The notes beneath the pieces are model-generated. The model was not told the DNA's origin. It saw nothing but the letters and a program-made list of their open reading frames with translations, and made no database searches. From Bog-257 sp963846715 (GTDB lineage Bacteria; Acidobacteriota; Terriglobia; Terriglobales; Acidobacteriaceae), in assembly GCA_963846715.1 (NCBI GenBank), contig CAWJXA010000006.1, forward strand, positions 186,001-250,000: a stretch of DNA of 64,000 nucleotides. Reading direction: 5' to 3'. The position numbers were made by a program, and so were the translations under genes. Of the stretch, positions 53,379 to 62,134 are shown piece by piece. The stretch's first letter is position 1. Each line of letters starts with the position of its first letter.

Positions 53379-53786
53379 CTACTTCGTACATCCTTGATTG
53401 TTCGCGGTCTTGACGCAGGTGGTGCCACCCGGTCCCTGGGCTACGCCTTTTCCATTCTTCGTCTTGGCTTCTCCACCTTTTGTGGTTTGAGTAGTGGTCA
53501 CTCCATTCGAATTGGTATGTGCGACAGCAGCATTGCCCGTGCGGTGGTTGACCGCAGCGGCGCTGTTAGCCCCTTGAGCTGTACTAACTCCGCCTTTGCT
53601 GGTCGTGGTAGTTGTTACGCCGTTCGAATTCTTCTGGGCGACTGCAGCATTGCCGGTGTTCGGGTTGACTGCAACGGCGGTCTTCCCATTGCTACAAATG
53701 GTCTCACCGCGGCGATTCTTGACGCACTCTCCCGCGAACAAGCTGGAAGTGAGAAAGAGGCACGTTATCAATAAAATACTTTTCAT
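53379..53786 (-). CDS. secreted protein with two internal repeats
   Basis: 135 aa from ATG 53786; signal peptide SILLITCLFLTSSLFAGECV. Two copies of a unit of about 33 residues follow: AVNPNTGNAAVAQKNSNGVT with TTTTSKGG, and AVNHRTGNAAVAHTNSNGVT with TTQTTKGG. Thr/Asn/Gly-rich, with Cys pairs near both ends (CVKNRRGETIC; CVKTANNQGC) that could form disulfides. No family name is certain; the repeats suggest an extended surface or matrix protein. Confidence 0.7.
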   Translation of the reverse strand: MKSILLITCLFLTSSLFAGECVKNRRGETICSNGKTAVAVNPNTGNAAVAQKNSNGVTTTTTSKGGVSTAQGANSAAAVNHRTGNAAVAHTNSNGVTTTQTTKGGEAKTKNGKGVAQGPGGTTCVKTANNQGCTK

Positions 53787-53860
53787 TTGAATCTCCACTA
53801 GTAGATTCGCACATCGGGTCGCCCCAAAGATATTGAAATGCGACGCCCGACCTACGAGTG

Positions 53861-55294
53861 TCACTTCGCCTCTTCGACGACCGCCTCGACCTTTCCGTTT
53901 TGGATCGCACGTTTGAGTGCGGCGTGGTCTGACTCGTTCTGGTCGGCGTAAGCAAAGGAGAAGGCGGCAACCGCCTTGTCGAACGTGTCGCTCTTGCCCA
54001 AGTACCCGCTGATCATCGCGGGTTCACCGGAACGCGCGTGGGAGAGCGCCAGCGAGTAGCCGCAAAATTGGGTGAAGAGGGCCATCCTGGCGGCCTCGAA
54101 CGTCTCGACGGGAAACTTGATCTTGACGTCGCGGAGCTGGCGAACATAGTAGTGACGTCCTCTACTGCCCTGTGTCCATCCGAGGAAGATGTCGCTGGAC
54201 GGCTGCATGAGCCGGATGCCGTTCACCACACGCTCTCCGTGGTTGGCGAAGACGCTCTTTCCCGCGAAGCCCTCCAGTACCGAGGCGCGTGCCTCCTTGA
54301 TTTGGAGAATGAGAGGATCTCTTCCGCGGGCCATCAGCAGAAGCATGACGCAGGCAGTGCCGACGCTTCCAACGCCCACGACCTTGATCGCAGCGTCCAC
54401 CGGCTCGTAGTGATCGAGCAACATGCGGTGGCTCGGCCCCAGGGTTTCACGGTAGCGGGCGAAGGCCTGTTTGACTTCCGAGTGGATCTCCCCGGGGGTG
54501 TGACCTTTCCAGTGGAAGATAGCCGGGAGCTGGTCTTTGAAGTGCGTCGCTCCAAGCGAATCGTCCACGAGCTTCGGAAAGAGGCCTTCGGAGGTGCTGC
54601 TTTCGCGGGCCTTCGCCAGGCGCTTCATAGCGCGCTGGCGGATGGCGGAGTCCTTAACACTCGCGAGCAACATGTTCGCCTCGAGGGCGAAATACCACAG
54701 GTCCAGCACCTTCATTTCGCTGAACTCGGCCATGCGCTCTCGGTACGACCGGACGCAGCCGAGGACCGCGTCCTTGGCGACGGATTCGCTGAGGCCGTTG
54801 TCGCGGCAGGCGACTACGACGCTCGTGGCCAGGCGCTTGAGGTCCCACTCCCACGGCGCCGGGAGGGTCTCATCGAGGTCGTTGAGGGCGAAGATGACTT
54901 GCCGCTCCGCGGTGGCGAGACCCCGGAAGTTGACCAGATGGGAGTCTCCGCCGCACTGCACATGGATGCCGGTAGAGGGTGTGCCTGCCAGATCCTGCGC
55001 CATGGCGAACGCCGAGCCCCGGTAAAAGGTGAACGGGGACTGCACCATGCGCCCGTGGCGAAGGGAAAGAAGATCGGGGAGGCGCCCCTCGTCGGTCTTC
55101 AGCACCACGCTGACCGGATCAGGACGGTTGTGCGGCGGCTTCCATTCAGCATGAGAGGCTCGCGGACATTTGTCTCGCAGAGCTTTGCCCATCGCCGCCA
55201 GCTCGGCTAGCGAGTGCTGCGTCTGAAAGGACTGGGGCTCAGTTTTGCCGGGTCTGCGGGACTTTGGCGGTGCAAGTGTGGCTGCGTGTGACAT
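53861..55294 (-). CDS. DUF2252 family protein
   Basis: 477 aa. PFTFYRGSAFAMAQDLAGTP, VQCGGDSHLVNFRGLATAER, NDLDETLPAPWEWDLKRLAT and the later VVGVGSVGTACVMLLLMARG are hallmarks of DUF2252, whose members look like aminoglycoside-phosphotransferase-type kinases by fold but have no known substrate. It lies between the two tRNA-Val fragments. Confidence 0.88.
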   Translation of the reverse strand: MSHAATLAPPKSRRPGKTEPQSFQTQHSLAELAAMGKALRDKCPRASHAEWKPPHNRPDPVSVVLKTDEGRLPDLLSLRHGRMVQSPFTFYRGSAFAMAQDLAGTPSTGIHVQCGGDSHLVNFRGLATAERQVIFALNDLDETLPAPWEWDLKRLATSVVVACRDNGLSESVAKDAVLGCVRSYRERMAEFSEMKVLDLWYFALEANMLLASVKDSAIRQRAMKRLAKARESSTSEGLFPKLVDDSLGATHFKDQLPAIFHWKGHTPGEIHSEVKQAFARYRETLGPSHRMLLDHYEPVDAAIKVVGVGSVGTACVMLLLMARGRDPLILQIKEARASVLEGFAGKSVFANHGERVVNGIRLMQPSSDIFLGWTQGSRGRHYYVRQLRDVKIKFPVETFEAARMALFTQFCGYSLALSHARSGEPAMISGYLGKSDTFDKAVAAFSFAYADQNESDHAALKRAIQNGKVEAVVEEAK

Positions 55295-55499
55295 GGTGAC
55301 GCTCCCTTACAGCCCCAAGACAGACCGAGGCCTTTTCTATGAGTAACGTGTTTGTCACAAACAACTCTGTGATGGAGGTCACACGATGGGCGGATTGCGC
55401 CTAAGATCACGGACAAGGTAGTTGGCCCTAGTTGATAGCTGTCGATATCAGGACAAGTTGTATGTAATCAAGATCTGGGCCGGCCTTGCCCTGTCGTCA
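55295..55499. other. non-coding stretch
   Basis: No gene or RNA recognised; it holds the probable promoter of the DUF2252 gene and leads into the second tRNA-derived repeat. Confidence 0.35.
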
Positions 55500-55577
55500 G
55501 ATGAAGCGAATTGAAAGAAATGGTAGGCACGAGGAGACTCGAACTCCTGACCTCTGCCGTGTCAAGTTAGAGGTCAC
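55500..55577 (-). repeat. tRNA-Val(GAC) 3' fragment, copy 2 (putative attachment site)
   Basis: Minus strand 55565-55521 reads TTGACACGGCAGAGGTCAGG, then AGTTCGAGTCTCCTCGTGCC and TACCA. It has a regular T arm (AGGAG/CTCCT) and CCA end but no 5' half; GTGACCTCTAAC precedes it. The stem GACCTCT/AGAGGTC replaces the usual anticodon stem. Downstream flanks (TTTCTTTCAATTCGCTTCAT) are also shared with copy 1. Confidence 0.75.
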
Positions 55578-55776
55578 TCCTCCCGCCCCGCTAGTAATCG
55601 TCTGACCGCGCATGATGGGTGTTCCGAGACAGACCTCAACCGCCTCGCCACTCCCTCGCGCACGACACAGGAATTCAGTTAGAATTCTCTGTTCTGCAAC
55701 TGTGGCCTTTCTGCTCTTGCAGACCGACTTCAAATTCCATTCATACGGGCGCGCCGCGCCTGAGGAAGGTTCTGCC

Positions 55777-56772
55777 ATGAAACTTACTCCCGGAAAACTT
55801 GCGGGCATCAAGGCCGTTTCGAACCAGCGCGGCGTTATCGCCGCGGCCGCCATGGACCAGCGCGGATCGCTGAAGAAAGCGCTGGGCACCTACGCCACCG
55901 ATGACGGCCTGATAGAGTTCAAGATCAACGTCTCCGAGGTACTGACCAAGCACGCCAGCGCCATCCTGCTCGATCCCGAGTGGGGGCTGCCTGCCGCCAA
56001 GCGCCGCGCCAAGGGCTCGGGCCTGCTGCTCGCATATGAAAAGACCGGCTATGACAAGCAGTTGCCGGGCCGCCTGCCTGACCTGCTCGACGCCTGGTCG
56101 GTGAAGCGCCTGAAGGAAGCGGGCGCAGATTGCATCAAGATCCTGCTTTACTACTCGATCTACGATGACCAGAAGATCAACGATTTGAAGCATGCCTGGA
56201 CGGAACGCATCGGCGATGAGTGCAAGGCCAACGACATCCCGTTTTTCCTGGAGCTCGTCGGCTACAAAGAAGGCGTAGACGAAAAGGGCGCGGAGTACGC
56301 GAAGCTGAAACCCACAGTTGTGGCGAAGTCGATGGAGGAGTTCACCAAGGACCGCTACGGCGTGGACGTGTTGAAGGTCGAGATTCCGGTGAACCTGCAG
56401 TTCGTCGAAGGCGCGAAGTCGTTCAAGGGCACCGCGGCCTATACGAAGAAGGAAGCGCTTGATCACTTCCGCGCCGCCGCCGGTGCGACCAACAAGCCGT
56501 TCATTTATCTATCGGCGGGTGTCAGCAATCCGGAGTTCATTGAGGACCTGGAATTCGCCGCCGAATCGGGCGTGAAGTTTAACGGTGTGCTCTGCGGCCG
56601 CGCCACCTGGAAAGACGGCATTCCCATCTTCGCCGAGAAGGGCGCAACCGCTTTTCGCGCCTGGCTGGAAGATGAAGGCGTGAAGAACATCACCAACGTG
56701 AACAATGCGCTCAAGGCCGCTACTTCCTGGTACAGCATCTACGAGGTGCAGGAAGCGGTCGCTAGCCGGTAG
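55777..56772 (+). CDS. lacD: tagatose 1,6-bisphosphate aldolase (LacD-type)
   Basis: 331 aa from ATG 55777 (GAGGAAGG upstream); an open frame extends upstream to 55612 but is not conserved. GVIAAAAMDQRGSLKKAL, SAILLDPEWGLPAAK, CIKILLYYSIYD (Schiff-base Lys), FFLELVGY and DVLKVEIPVNLQFVEG match class I LacD-type aldolases. It splits tagatose 1,6-bisphosphate into DHAP and glyceraldehyde 3-phosphate; related enzymes act on other ketose bisphosphates. No sugar operon surrounds it. Confidence 0.85.
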   Translation: MKLTPGKLAGIKAVSNQRGVIAAAAMDQRGSLKKALGTYATDDGLIEFKINVSEVLTKHASAILLDPEWGLPAAKRRAKGSGLLLAYEKTGYDKQLPGRLPDLLDAWSVKRLKEAGADCIKILLYYSIYDDQKINDLKHAWTERIGDECKANDIPFFLELVGYKEGVDEKGAEYAKLKPTVVAKSMEEFTKDRYGVDVLKVEIPVNLQFVEGAKSFKGTAAYTKKEALDHFRAAAGATNKPFIYLSAGVSNPEFIEDLEFAAESGVKFNGVLCGRATWKDGIPIFAEKGATAFRAWLEDEGVKNITNVNNALKAATSWYSIYEVQEAVASR

Positions 56773-56839
56773 ACTCTGGATGAAAATCAAACTTTGTATT
56801 TGCGAATGGAGTCTGCGAGCGGACATTCCAGCGCCGTAG

Positions 56840-57015
56840 GCGCGAAACAGTTTAGCCCAGCACGCAGCTGAACGCGGAGTGCTGGGTAGGCTGGAAATCG
56901 ATCCGAGTCCCTTCAGGGACGGCAGGGTTGGTTGTTACACAACCTCTTTATGTTCGAATTGACGAGGACAGTCAACAATTTGATGGCGCGCGGGAAACTC
57001 TGCGCGCCATTGTTG
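56840..57015. repeat. palindromic intergenic sequence with two strong hairpins
   Basis: Hairpin 1: CCCAGCAC (56856-56863) with GTGCTGGG (56879-56886). Hairpin 2: CAACA and ATGGCGCGC (56973-56991) with GCGCGCCAT and TGTTG (57002-57015), a 14-bp interrupted stem. A short GTCCCT/AGGGAC hairpin lies between. The second hairpin is 52 bases upstream of the cytochrome c gene. There is no T-run after either, so they are not standard terminators. Confidence 0.6.
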
Positions 57016-57066
57016 TGAGGCCCGCCCGTCGCAGAACTTCCCCGGGCCCACACTTCGATAGATATT

Positions 57067-57501
57067 ATGAAAAATAAACTTGGTCTTATGAGATCACGAG
57101 CAGACATATTTCTTACTTCCATCGCAGTAGTCACTATCACCGCGGCACTTTGCCTGCCGCCTTCGTCCGCTGCCCAGAGTTCCACCTTCCGCAATGCTCC
57201 GCAATCGGTAGCTGAGATGAAGAATCCCTACAAGGGCGCCTCCGCCGTCGCTGCCGGGAAGAAGCTTTACGTACAAGATTGCGCGCAGTGTCACGGCGCA
57301 AATTTGCAGGGAATGGGACCGGCGCCTGCGCTTGACTCAGCCAGGGTGAAAAACGCCAAACCTGGAGAAGTGTTCTGGTTCATTACCAAGGGAAAGCTGG
57401 AGTCGGGCATGCCCTCGTGGGCGAACCTGTCGGAGCAGCAGCGTTGGCAGATCGTGAGTTTCCTGGAGTCACAGGGCAACATGAAGGCCGAAGCGAAGTG
57501 A
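57067..57501 (+). CDS. monohaem cytochrome c
   Basis: 144 aa with a signal peptide (ITAALCLPPSSAAQ). One class I haem site, CAQCH, near residue 76, and the distal Met in LESGMPSWANLS about 50 residues later; YKGASAVAAGKKLYVQDC is the usual helix before the haem. The mature protein is a small periplasmic electron carrier. It would be a substrate of the Ccm system at 7.6-10.8 kb. Confidence 0.9.
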   Translation: MKNKLGLMRSRADIFLTSIAVVTITAALCLPPSSAAQSSTFRNAPQSVAEMKNPYKGASAVAAGKKLYVQDCAQCHGANLQGMGPAPALDSARVKNAKPGEVFWFITKGKLESGMPSWANLSEQQRWQIVSFLESQGNMKAEAK

Positions 57502-57523
57502 GCATCCGCCGTCAAAAATCATT

Positions 57524-57598
57524 TACCACGGAGGCACAGAGGACACAGAGTTTTTGATTGTCTCCCCGTGATCTCCGTGCCTCCGTGGTGAATTTTCA
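57524..57598. repeat. inverted-repeat element (cacggaggcacagagg family)
   Basis: ACCACGGAGGCACAGAGGAC at the left and CCGTGCCTCCGTGGTGAA at the right are inverted arms about 30 bases apart. Same family as 10797 and 36748. Confidence 0.7.
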
Positions 57599-57664
57599 CT
57601 GGGTGCAGCTTGGGATTCGTTTTTGTCACGGCTGCGATGATCCAAAATCCGCTATAACAGAGCT

Positions 57665-58462
57665 GTGGCAAGCAATCCTTTTTTCGCTCCCAAGACGGTC
57701 TTAATCACAGGCGCATCCAGCGGCATCGGACTGGAACTGGCGCATCTTTTCGCGCGCGATGGTTATCGTCTGGTGCTGGTGGCGCGTAATCGCGGTGCGC
57801 TGCGCGAACTCGCTGACGACCTGCAATCACGCTACAACGTTACCGTACGGGTGTCGCCCAAGGACCTGGCGCATCCGGCGGCGCCAACTGAGCTGTACCA
57901 GGAATTGCAAGAGGCTGGCATCGTTCTCGACGTGCTGGTGAATAACGCGGGCTTCGGCGGCGGCGGAGCGTTTCTTTCCACCGACTGGAACAACGAAGCC
58001 GAGATGATGCAGGTGAACATGGTGGCCTTGACCCACCTCACCAAGTTGTTTCTTCCGCAGATTCGCGCGCGCGAAGGCAAAGTGCTGAATGTGGCCAGCA
58101 CTGCCGCGTTTCAGCCCGGACCCTTTATGGCGGTCTACTACGCTAGCAAGGCATACGTATTGCATTTCACCGAAGCGCTGGCGGAAGAGTTGCGCGATAC
58201 GGGCGTTACCGTCACCTGTCTCTGTCCCGGGCCGGTGAAAACCAACTTCCAGAAGCGCGCCCATCTCGGCGACACCAAGCTGGCGACCAGTCCACTGCTG
58301 GTGGACGTAAGCGAAGTGGCTCGCGTCGCGTATGAAGGCATGAAGCAGGGCAAAGGCGTGGTCATTCCGGGATGGAAGAACCAGTTTGGTGTGCAGATGC
58401 TGCGCTTGTCTCCCCGCGAGGTGGTGACTAAGGTGGTGAGGAAGGTTCAGGAGAGCAAGTAG
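57665..58462 (+). CDS. short-chain dehydrogenase/reductase
   Basis: 265 aa, GTG start. Cofactor motif TGASSGIG (residues 15-22), NNAG in LVNNAGFGGGG, and the catalytic YxxxK in VYYASKAY. LCPGPVKTNF follows the catalytic helix. A classical SDR of the DltE/YqjQ-like type; substrate unknown. The tail is basic. Confidence 0.9.
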   Translation: MASNPFFAPKTVLITGASSGIGLELAHLFARDGYRLVLVARNRGALRELADDLQSRYNVTVRVSPKDLAHPAAPTELYQELQEAGIVLDVLVNNAGFGGGGAFLSTDWNNEAEMMQVNMVALTHLTKLFLPQIRAREGKVLNVASTAAFQPGPFMAVYYASKAYVLHFTEALAEELRDTGVTVTCLCPGPVKTNFQKRAHLGDTKLATSPLLVDVSEVARVAYEGMKQGKGVVIPGWKNQFGVQMLRLSPREVVTKVVRKVQESK

Positions 58463-58477
58463 CTCTTAGCCAGAGCT

Positions 58478-58987
58478 TCACAGCCCTGGCGGGAGCCACT
58501 GCCTTATCTGCGCATGATGCGGGATCCAGGCCTGCCACGCTGAACTCGCCCATTCCCGAACGGCTTGCGTATGTTCGGTCGCACCTCGAGCGTTCCATAC
58601 ATGCAAGACAGTCTTATCGCTGAGGGTTTCCGGCGGATTCAACCAATGGAAGGAACGCTTTTGCCGCGACAACGTCGGCATCGCCTTGGCGGCTGCCGCG
58701 TCCGTGAAGCCGCGCTCCAGTACCAGACAAAGCCGGAGCAGATGAACCCCAACGGACTGGATGCTTTGCGGCGAGGGCGTTCCGGGGTGTTGCACCGCAT
58801 AGGCATCAACCGTCAATCGGTGGGCCGCCGCAAAGGTAACGTCGGAATACTCGCGTATCAGGACCTCGCCGTAGATGGCCCAGCAACCCGGCGATGATTC
58901 CATGTAGCGATGCGTCGGGCCGGCCTGATGCGGGACGAGCGCTCCGCAACCGATGCAAGGAACGCGTGGTTCAGACGTGTTGATCAT
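58478..58987 (-). CDS. DUF5946 family protein
   Basis: 169 aa. It starts with a CIGCGALVPHQAGPTHRYM segment, then SSPGCWAIYGEVLIREYSD and AAAHRLTVDAYAVQHPGTPS, all characteristic of DUF5946. The two Cys plus His residues suggest a bound metal. Function unknown. Convergent with the SDR gene. Confidence 0.82.
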   Translation of the reverse strand: MINTSEPRVPCIGCGALVPHQAGPTHRYMESSPGCWAIYGEVLIREYSDVTFAAAHRLTVDAYAVQHPGTPSPQSIQSVGVHLLRLCLVLERGFTDAAAAKAMPTLSRQKRSFHWLNPPETLSDKTVLHVWNARGATEHTQAVREWASSAWQAWIPHHAQIRQWLPPGL

Positions 58988-59102
58988 GACGAGAACAGCG
59001 TCGCTCCAAATTGGAGCCGGAGATACGGCAGGTTATTGGATTTGTTTCGCGATGACTGCCTGTCATCCATGCACTGAGCTGAATCCTGACTGCTACGGCT
59101 TC

Positions 59103-59873
59103 TTACAGCCCGAACAATTCCCGTAGCCGTTTCGTCTGTGCGCGGCTGACTGGAACCTCCGTCTGTTTCTTATCTTCCATGCGGATCTGATACGAGCTCT
59201 TGAACCACGGCACAACTTCTTTGATGCGATTGATGTTGACCAAATATGAGCGGTGCGCTCGCCAGAACATGTTTGGGTCGAGTGAGTCGAGCAGTTCTTC
59301 CAGAGTGCGGCAGTTCGATTGGCCCTCCATACCGGTCGCAACGACGGTGATGATTCCATCCTCAATCGATGCGTAACAGATGTCCTTCTGGTCCACCAGA
59401 AACAGCCTGCCCGCCGACTTCAGCAACACTTTTGCGGCCGGCGGACGCTGCTGCTGCTCCAGCATCTTGACAATGGTGCCGATCTGCTCGCCCGGCGAAC
59501 CGGCTGCTTCCAGCTTTTGCCGGGCCTTCTCCACGGCCTTCGCGACTCGCTTCTTGTCGAACGGCTTCAGAACGTAGTCGACCGCATTCACCTCAAATGC
59601 CTTCACCGCATATTGATCGAAGGCGGTCGCGAATACGATTTGCGGCAGCGGCACTTTCTTGTCGATCAGCTTCTTGATGGCGCCGAAGCCGTCGAGCCCG
59701 GGCATTTGTACGTCAAGGAAAACGAGGTCCGGCGAGAACTCCTTGATCAAGTTCACCGCTTCCACGCCATTCTTGCCTTGAGCTACGACATCCACATCAA
59801 GCTCTTTCAACAGATAGGCAAGTTCGTCGCGGGCCAGTTGCTCGTCATCCACAATGATGGCGGAAAGGGACAT
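59103..59873 (-). CDS. LytTR-family response regulator
   Basis: 256 aa. The receiver domain has acidic pair D9-D10 in IIVDDEQ, phospho-acceptor Asp54 in VFLDVQMPG, and Lys near FEVNAVDYVLKPFDKKR. The C-terminal LytTR DNA-binding domain has CRTLEELLDSLDPNMFWRAH, RSYLVNINRIKEVVPWF and VPVSRAQTKRLRELFGL. Such regulators control extracellular polysaccharide, competence or secretion genes. The cognate LytS-like kinase is not next to it. Confidence 0.92.
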   Translation of the reverse strand: MSLSAIIVDDEQLARDELAYLLKELDVDVVAQGKNGVEAVNLIKEFSPDLVFLDVQMPGLDGFGAIKKLIDKKVPLPQIVFATAFDQYAVKAFEVNAVDYVLKPFDKKRVAKAVEKARQKLEAAGSPGEQIGTIVKMLEQQQRPPAAKVLLKSAGRLFLVDQKDICYASIEDGIITVVATGMEGQSNCRTLEELLDSLDPNMFWRAHRSYLVNINRIKEVVPWFKSSYQIRMEDKKQTEVPVSRAQTKRLRELFGL

Positions 59874-59966
59874 TCACAATCCTGGTAAATAGTTTATCGA
59901 TCAGAGTATAACGCAGCGAAATGAAAGGTTTTAATGGATCGTCGATGGCGCTGGAAATGTCGCGAT

Positions 59967-60719
59967 TCACTTTGTTCCCGCGCCGTCGGCGGCAAGAGGA
60001 GTGCTTGTCCCAATCCACAATTCATATATTCCAGGCGGCGGGCATCCTGGTTTCAGGTAATTTGGGCTGAGATTCGGCGTGTCAACTTTTCCAAATCCGC
60101 GACTTTCCAGTTTGTCTATAATTTTCGTTGCTTGCTGAGTGTTGGCGTCACTGAAGTAGTAACGAAGTTGGTTTTTATTGGGCGCAACATCCACGCGTTG
60201 AACACCCTGAACGGTGAACCCGGCATCCCGAAGGAACGTCGCCAGCTGCTGCCCGCTCGCCAATTGCTCAGTGCTGTTTGCGACATGAATATAGATACCA
60301 TCAGGATTGAACTTGCATTCGCTGCCTTGTTGAACCTTCGTCGCCTCAACCGCCTTTTGAACTTCACCCACTAGCTTCGGGTCCGCGTTGCCGATGCGCT
60401 TGATGGTGTCCTCTAAGTCCGTCGGAGCATGTCCTGCATTCGCCTCCGATGTGTATATGGAGATTCCCGTGGCCACAGCCGAAGGGTTTTGGCTGGTAAG
60501 CAGAGGCACCAATGACGTCAGGTTGGCATAGCGCTGTTGTGCGTTGTCCCACTCTCGTTGATAGTCATCACGCGCTTGCTGCTGAGCGCGACTAAGAGTA
60601 TCGCTGTGGTCCTTCTGGAGGGTATATAGGCCGCCTACGAGCGCCACCACAATAGGCAGCAGAATACCCGCTATCTTCTGCCATCTCTCAATTCTCTCGT
60701 CAAGGTTTGAACCTGGCAT
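59967..60719 (-). CDS. membrane-anchored protein with a LytR_C/SPOR-like C-terminal domain
   Basis: About 250 aa from ATG 60719 (an upstream start at 60797 is possible). One helix (IAGILLPIVVALVGGLYTL), then a charged helical region rich in Gln/Arg (SRAQQQARDDYQREWDNAQQ), and a C-terminal alpha/beta domain (GIYIHVANSTEQLASGQQLA; LRDAGFTVQGVQRVDVAPNK; LRYYFSDANTQQATKIIDKL) with the pattern of LytR_C domains. The final tail is Pro/Gly-rich. Function unknown. Confidence 0.6.
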   Translation of the reverse strand: MPGSNLDERIERWQKIAGILLPIVVALVGGLYTLQKDHSDTLSRAQQQARDDYQREWDNAQQRYANLTSLVPLLTSQNPSAVATGISIYTSEANAGHAPTDLEDTIKRIGNADPKLVGEVQKAVEATKVQQGSECKFNPDGIYIHVANSTEQLASGQQLATFLRDAGFTVQGVQRVDVAPNKNQLRYYFSDANTQQATKIIDKLESRGFGKVDTPNLSPNYLKPGCPPPGIYELWIGTSTPLAADGAGTK

Positions 60720-60881
60720 GCGTTTTGGCCACCGTATCACGACAGAAATGCGCTGGGAGTTAATCGCTGCGTACTGCGGAGCACCTGCGCTACGCATCCC
60801 CGTCGTTTAGATATCACAGGCCTCTGGACACGCTCAAGAGAAAACGATGCGCCTCACCTTTGTCGTACACTTGTTGAAAAC

Positions 60882-61649
60882 ATGGTCGTCATCTACGGAA
60901 TTCATTCGGTTAGTGAGGCCCTTAAATCGGCATCGCGCAGCTTTGAGTACGTCGGTATTGCGCGCGAGCGGCACGACCAGCGGGTACAACGCATTATTGA
61001 CGACTGCCGGGCCAGCGGCGTGCAGGTGCGTTTCCTGCCGCGTGAGCAACTCGATCGCACGGCGAACACCAACACCCATCAGGGCGTCATCGCAGTTACC
61101 AGCAGCAAGCAATACGCGGACGTGGATACTCTGCTCGACCAGCGCCACGGTGAGCACAGCTTCCTGCTAGTCCTCGACGGTGTGGAGGACCCCCACAACC
61201 TGGGAGCGCTGATTCGCACGGCCGATGCGGCGGGGGCCGACGGCGTCATTATTCCTGAGCGTCGGGCCGCTGGATTGACGGGCACCGCCGTTAAAGCCTC
61301 GGCGGGCGCGTCCGAGCACTTGCCTATCGCGCGGGTTACCAACATCTCGCGCACCCTGGACGAGTTGAAGGAGCGCAACGTATGGACGGTTGGCCTAGAC
61401 GAACGCGGGACGCAGAGCTACGACACGGTGGACTACAACATGCATTGCGCGATCGTACTGGGCGCCGAAGGCAAGGGCCTGCATGACCTGGTCCGGCGGC
61501 GCTGCGACTTCCTGGTGTCCATTCCCATGCTCGGCCACGTCCCTTCTCTGAATGTGTCGGTCGCAGGCGGGGTGGTGATGTACGAACTGGCGCGCCAGCG
61601 CCGCGCGGCATCGACTGTACAGGCAGATGAGAAACCAAGAAAACCTTGA
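60882..61649 (+). CDS. rlmB: 23S rRNA (guanosine-2'-O-)-methyltransferase RlmB
   Basis: 255 aa. N-terminal substrate-binding domain (VVIYGIHSVSEAL; REQLDRTANTNTHQGVIAV) and SpoU-type SAM-binding knot domain with the three motifs LDGVEDPHNLGALIRTADAA, AIVLGAEGKGLHDLV and IPMLGHVPSLNVSVAGGVV. It methylates a conserved guanosine of 23S rRNA. Monocistronic as far as seen; the divergent neighbour is the LytR_C-like gene. Confidence 0.93.
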   Translation: MVVIYGIHSVSEALKSASRSFEYVGIARERHDQRVQRIIDDCRASGVQVRFLPREQLDRTANTNTHQGVIAVTSSKQYADVDTLLDQRHGEHSFLLVLDGVEDPHNLGALIRTADAAGADGVIIPERRAAGLTGTAVKASAGASEHLPIARVTNISRTLDELKERNVWTVGLDERGTQSYDTVDYNMHCAIVLGAEGKGLHDLVRRRCDFLVSIPMLGHVPSLNVSVAGGVVMYELARQRRAASTVQADEKPRKP

Positions 61650-61718
61650 CCACGGATTAACACGGATTTCTTTTTACAGGATTGATCCGTGTTCATCCGT
61701 GGGAATCCGTGGTGAATT
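61650..61718. repeat. inverted-repeat element (ccacggattaacacgga family)
   Basis: ACCACGGATTAACACGGATT is mirrored by GATCCGTGTTCATCCGTGGG followed by AATCCGTGGTGAAT. A different sequence from the cacagaggcacag family, but the same architecture: two opposite-facing arms about 20-30 bases apart directly after a stop codon. Confidence 0.65.
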
Positions 61719-61790
61719 GGGAATCTAAGCAAAATGCTGAATGAGGTCGCGTCGAGCAGCAGGCCTTACAGTAGCTCGGCCCATTGAGAA

Positions 61791-62078
61791 TTAGGCTTTC
61801 TTTCGGGCGCGCATGAGGGCTATTCCTCGACGTTCTATTTCCTGCCAGTCACGGTCGGTCATTTCGGTCGCTTCGCCACTAGCTCGCCCCTCGTTGATGA
61901 GAGTCTCGACGCATCCCTTCCACGACTCATCCACGGGTATTGGCGAACCGTCTCCGTGCCGGACGTCTAAAAGAAGCTCACCAGCTTGCCTGAAAAACTC
62001 ATCCGGATTGGCAAACTCGCCCCGGTCAAGACTTTCATGGACGCGTCTCTCGAGCTCGGGCGGAAGAGCTACATTCAT
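61791..62078 (-). CDS. orphan ParD-like antitoxin
   Basis: 95 aa from ATG 62078. NVALPPELERRVHESLDRGE, FANPDEFFRQAGELLL is the RHH-type N-terminus of ParD/CopG antitoxins; the C-terminal region (ATEMTDRDWQEIERRGIALM) is the toxin-binding helix. No ParE toxin gene is found before or after it, so the pair is incomplete here. Confidence 0.72.
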   Translation of the reverse strand: MNVALPPELERRVHESLDRGEFANPDEFFRQAGELLLDVRHGDGSPIPVDESWKGCVETLINEGRASGEATEMTDRDWQEIERRGIALMRARKKA

Positions 62079-62134
62079 GCTGTTCTGCTTCTTCACAGTT
62101 GGATATCTTATCATTCAGATAGTCTTCAAAAGTG

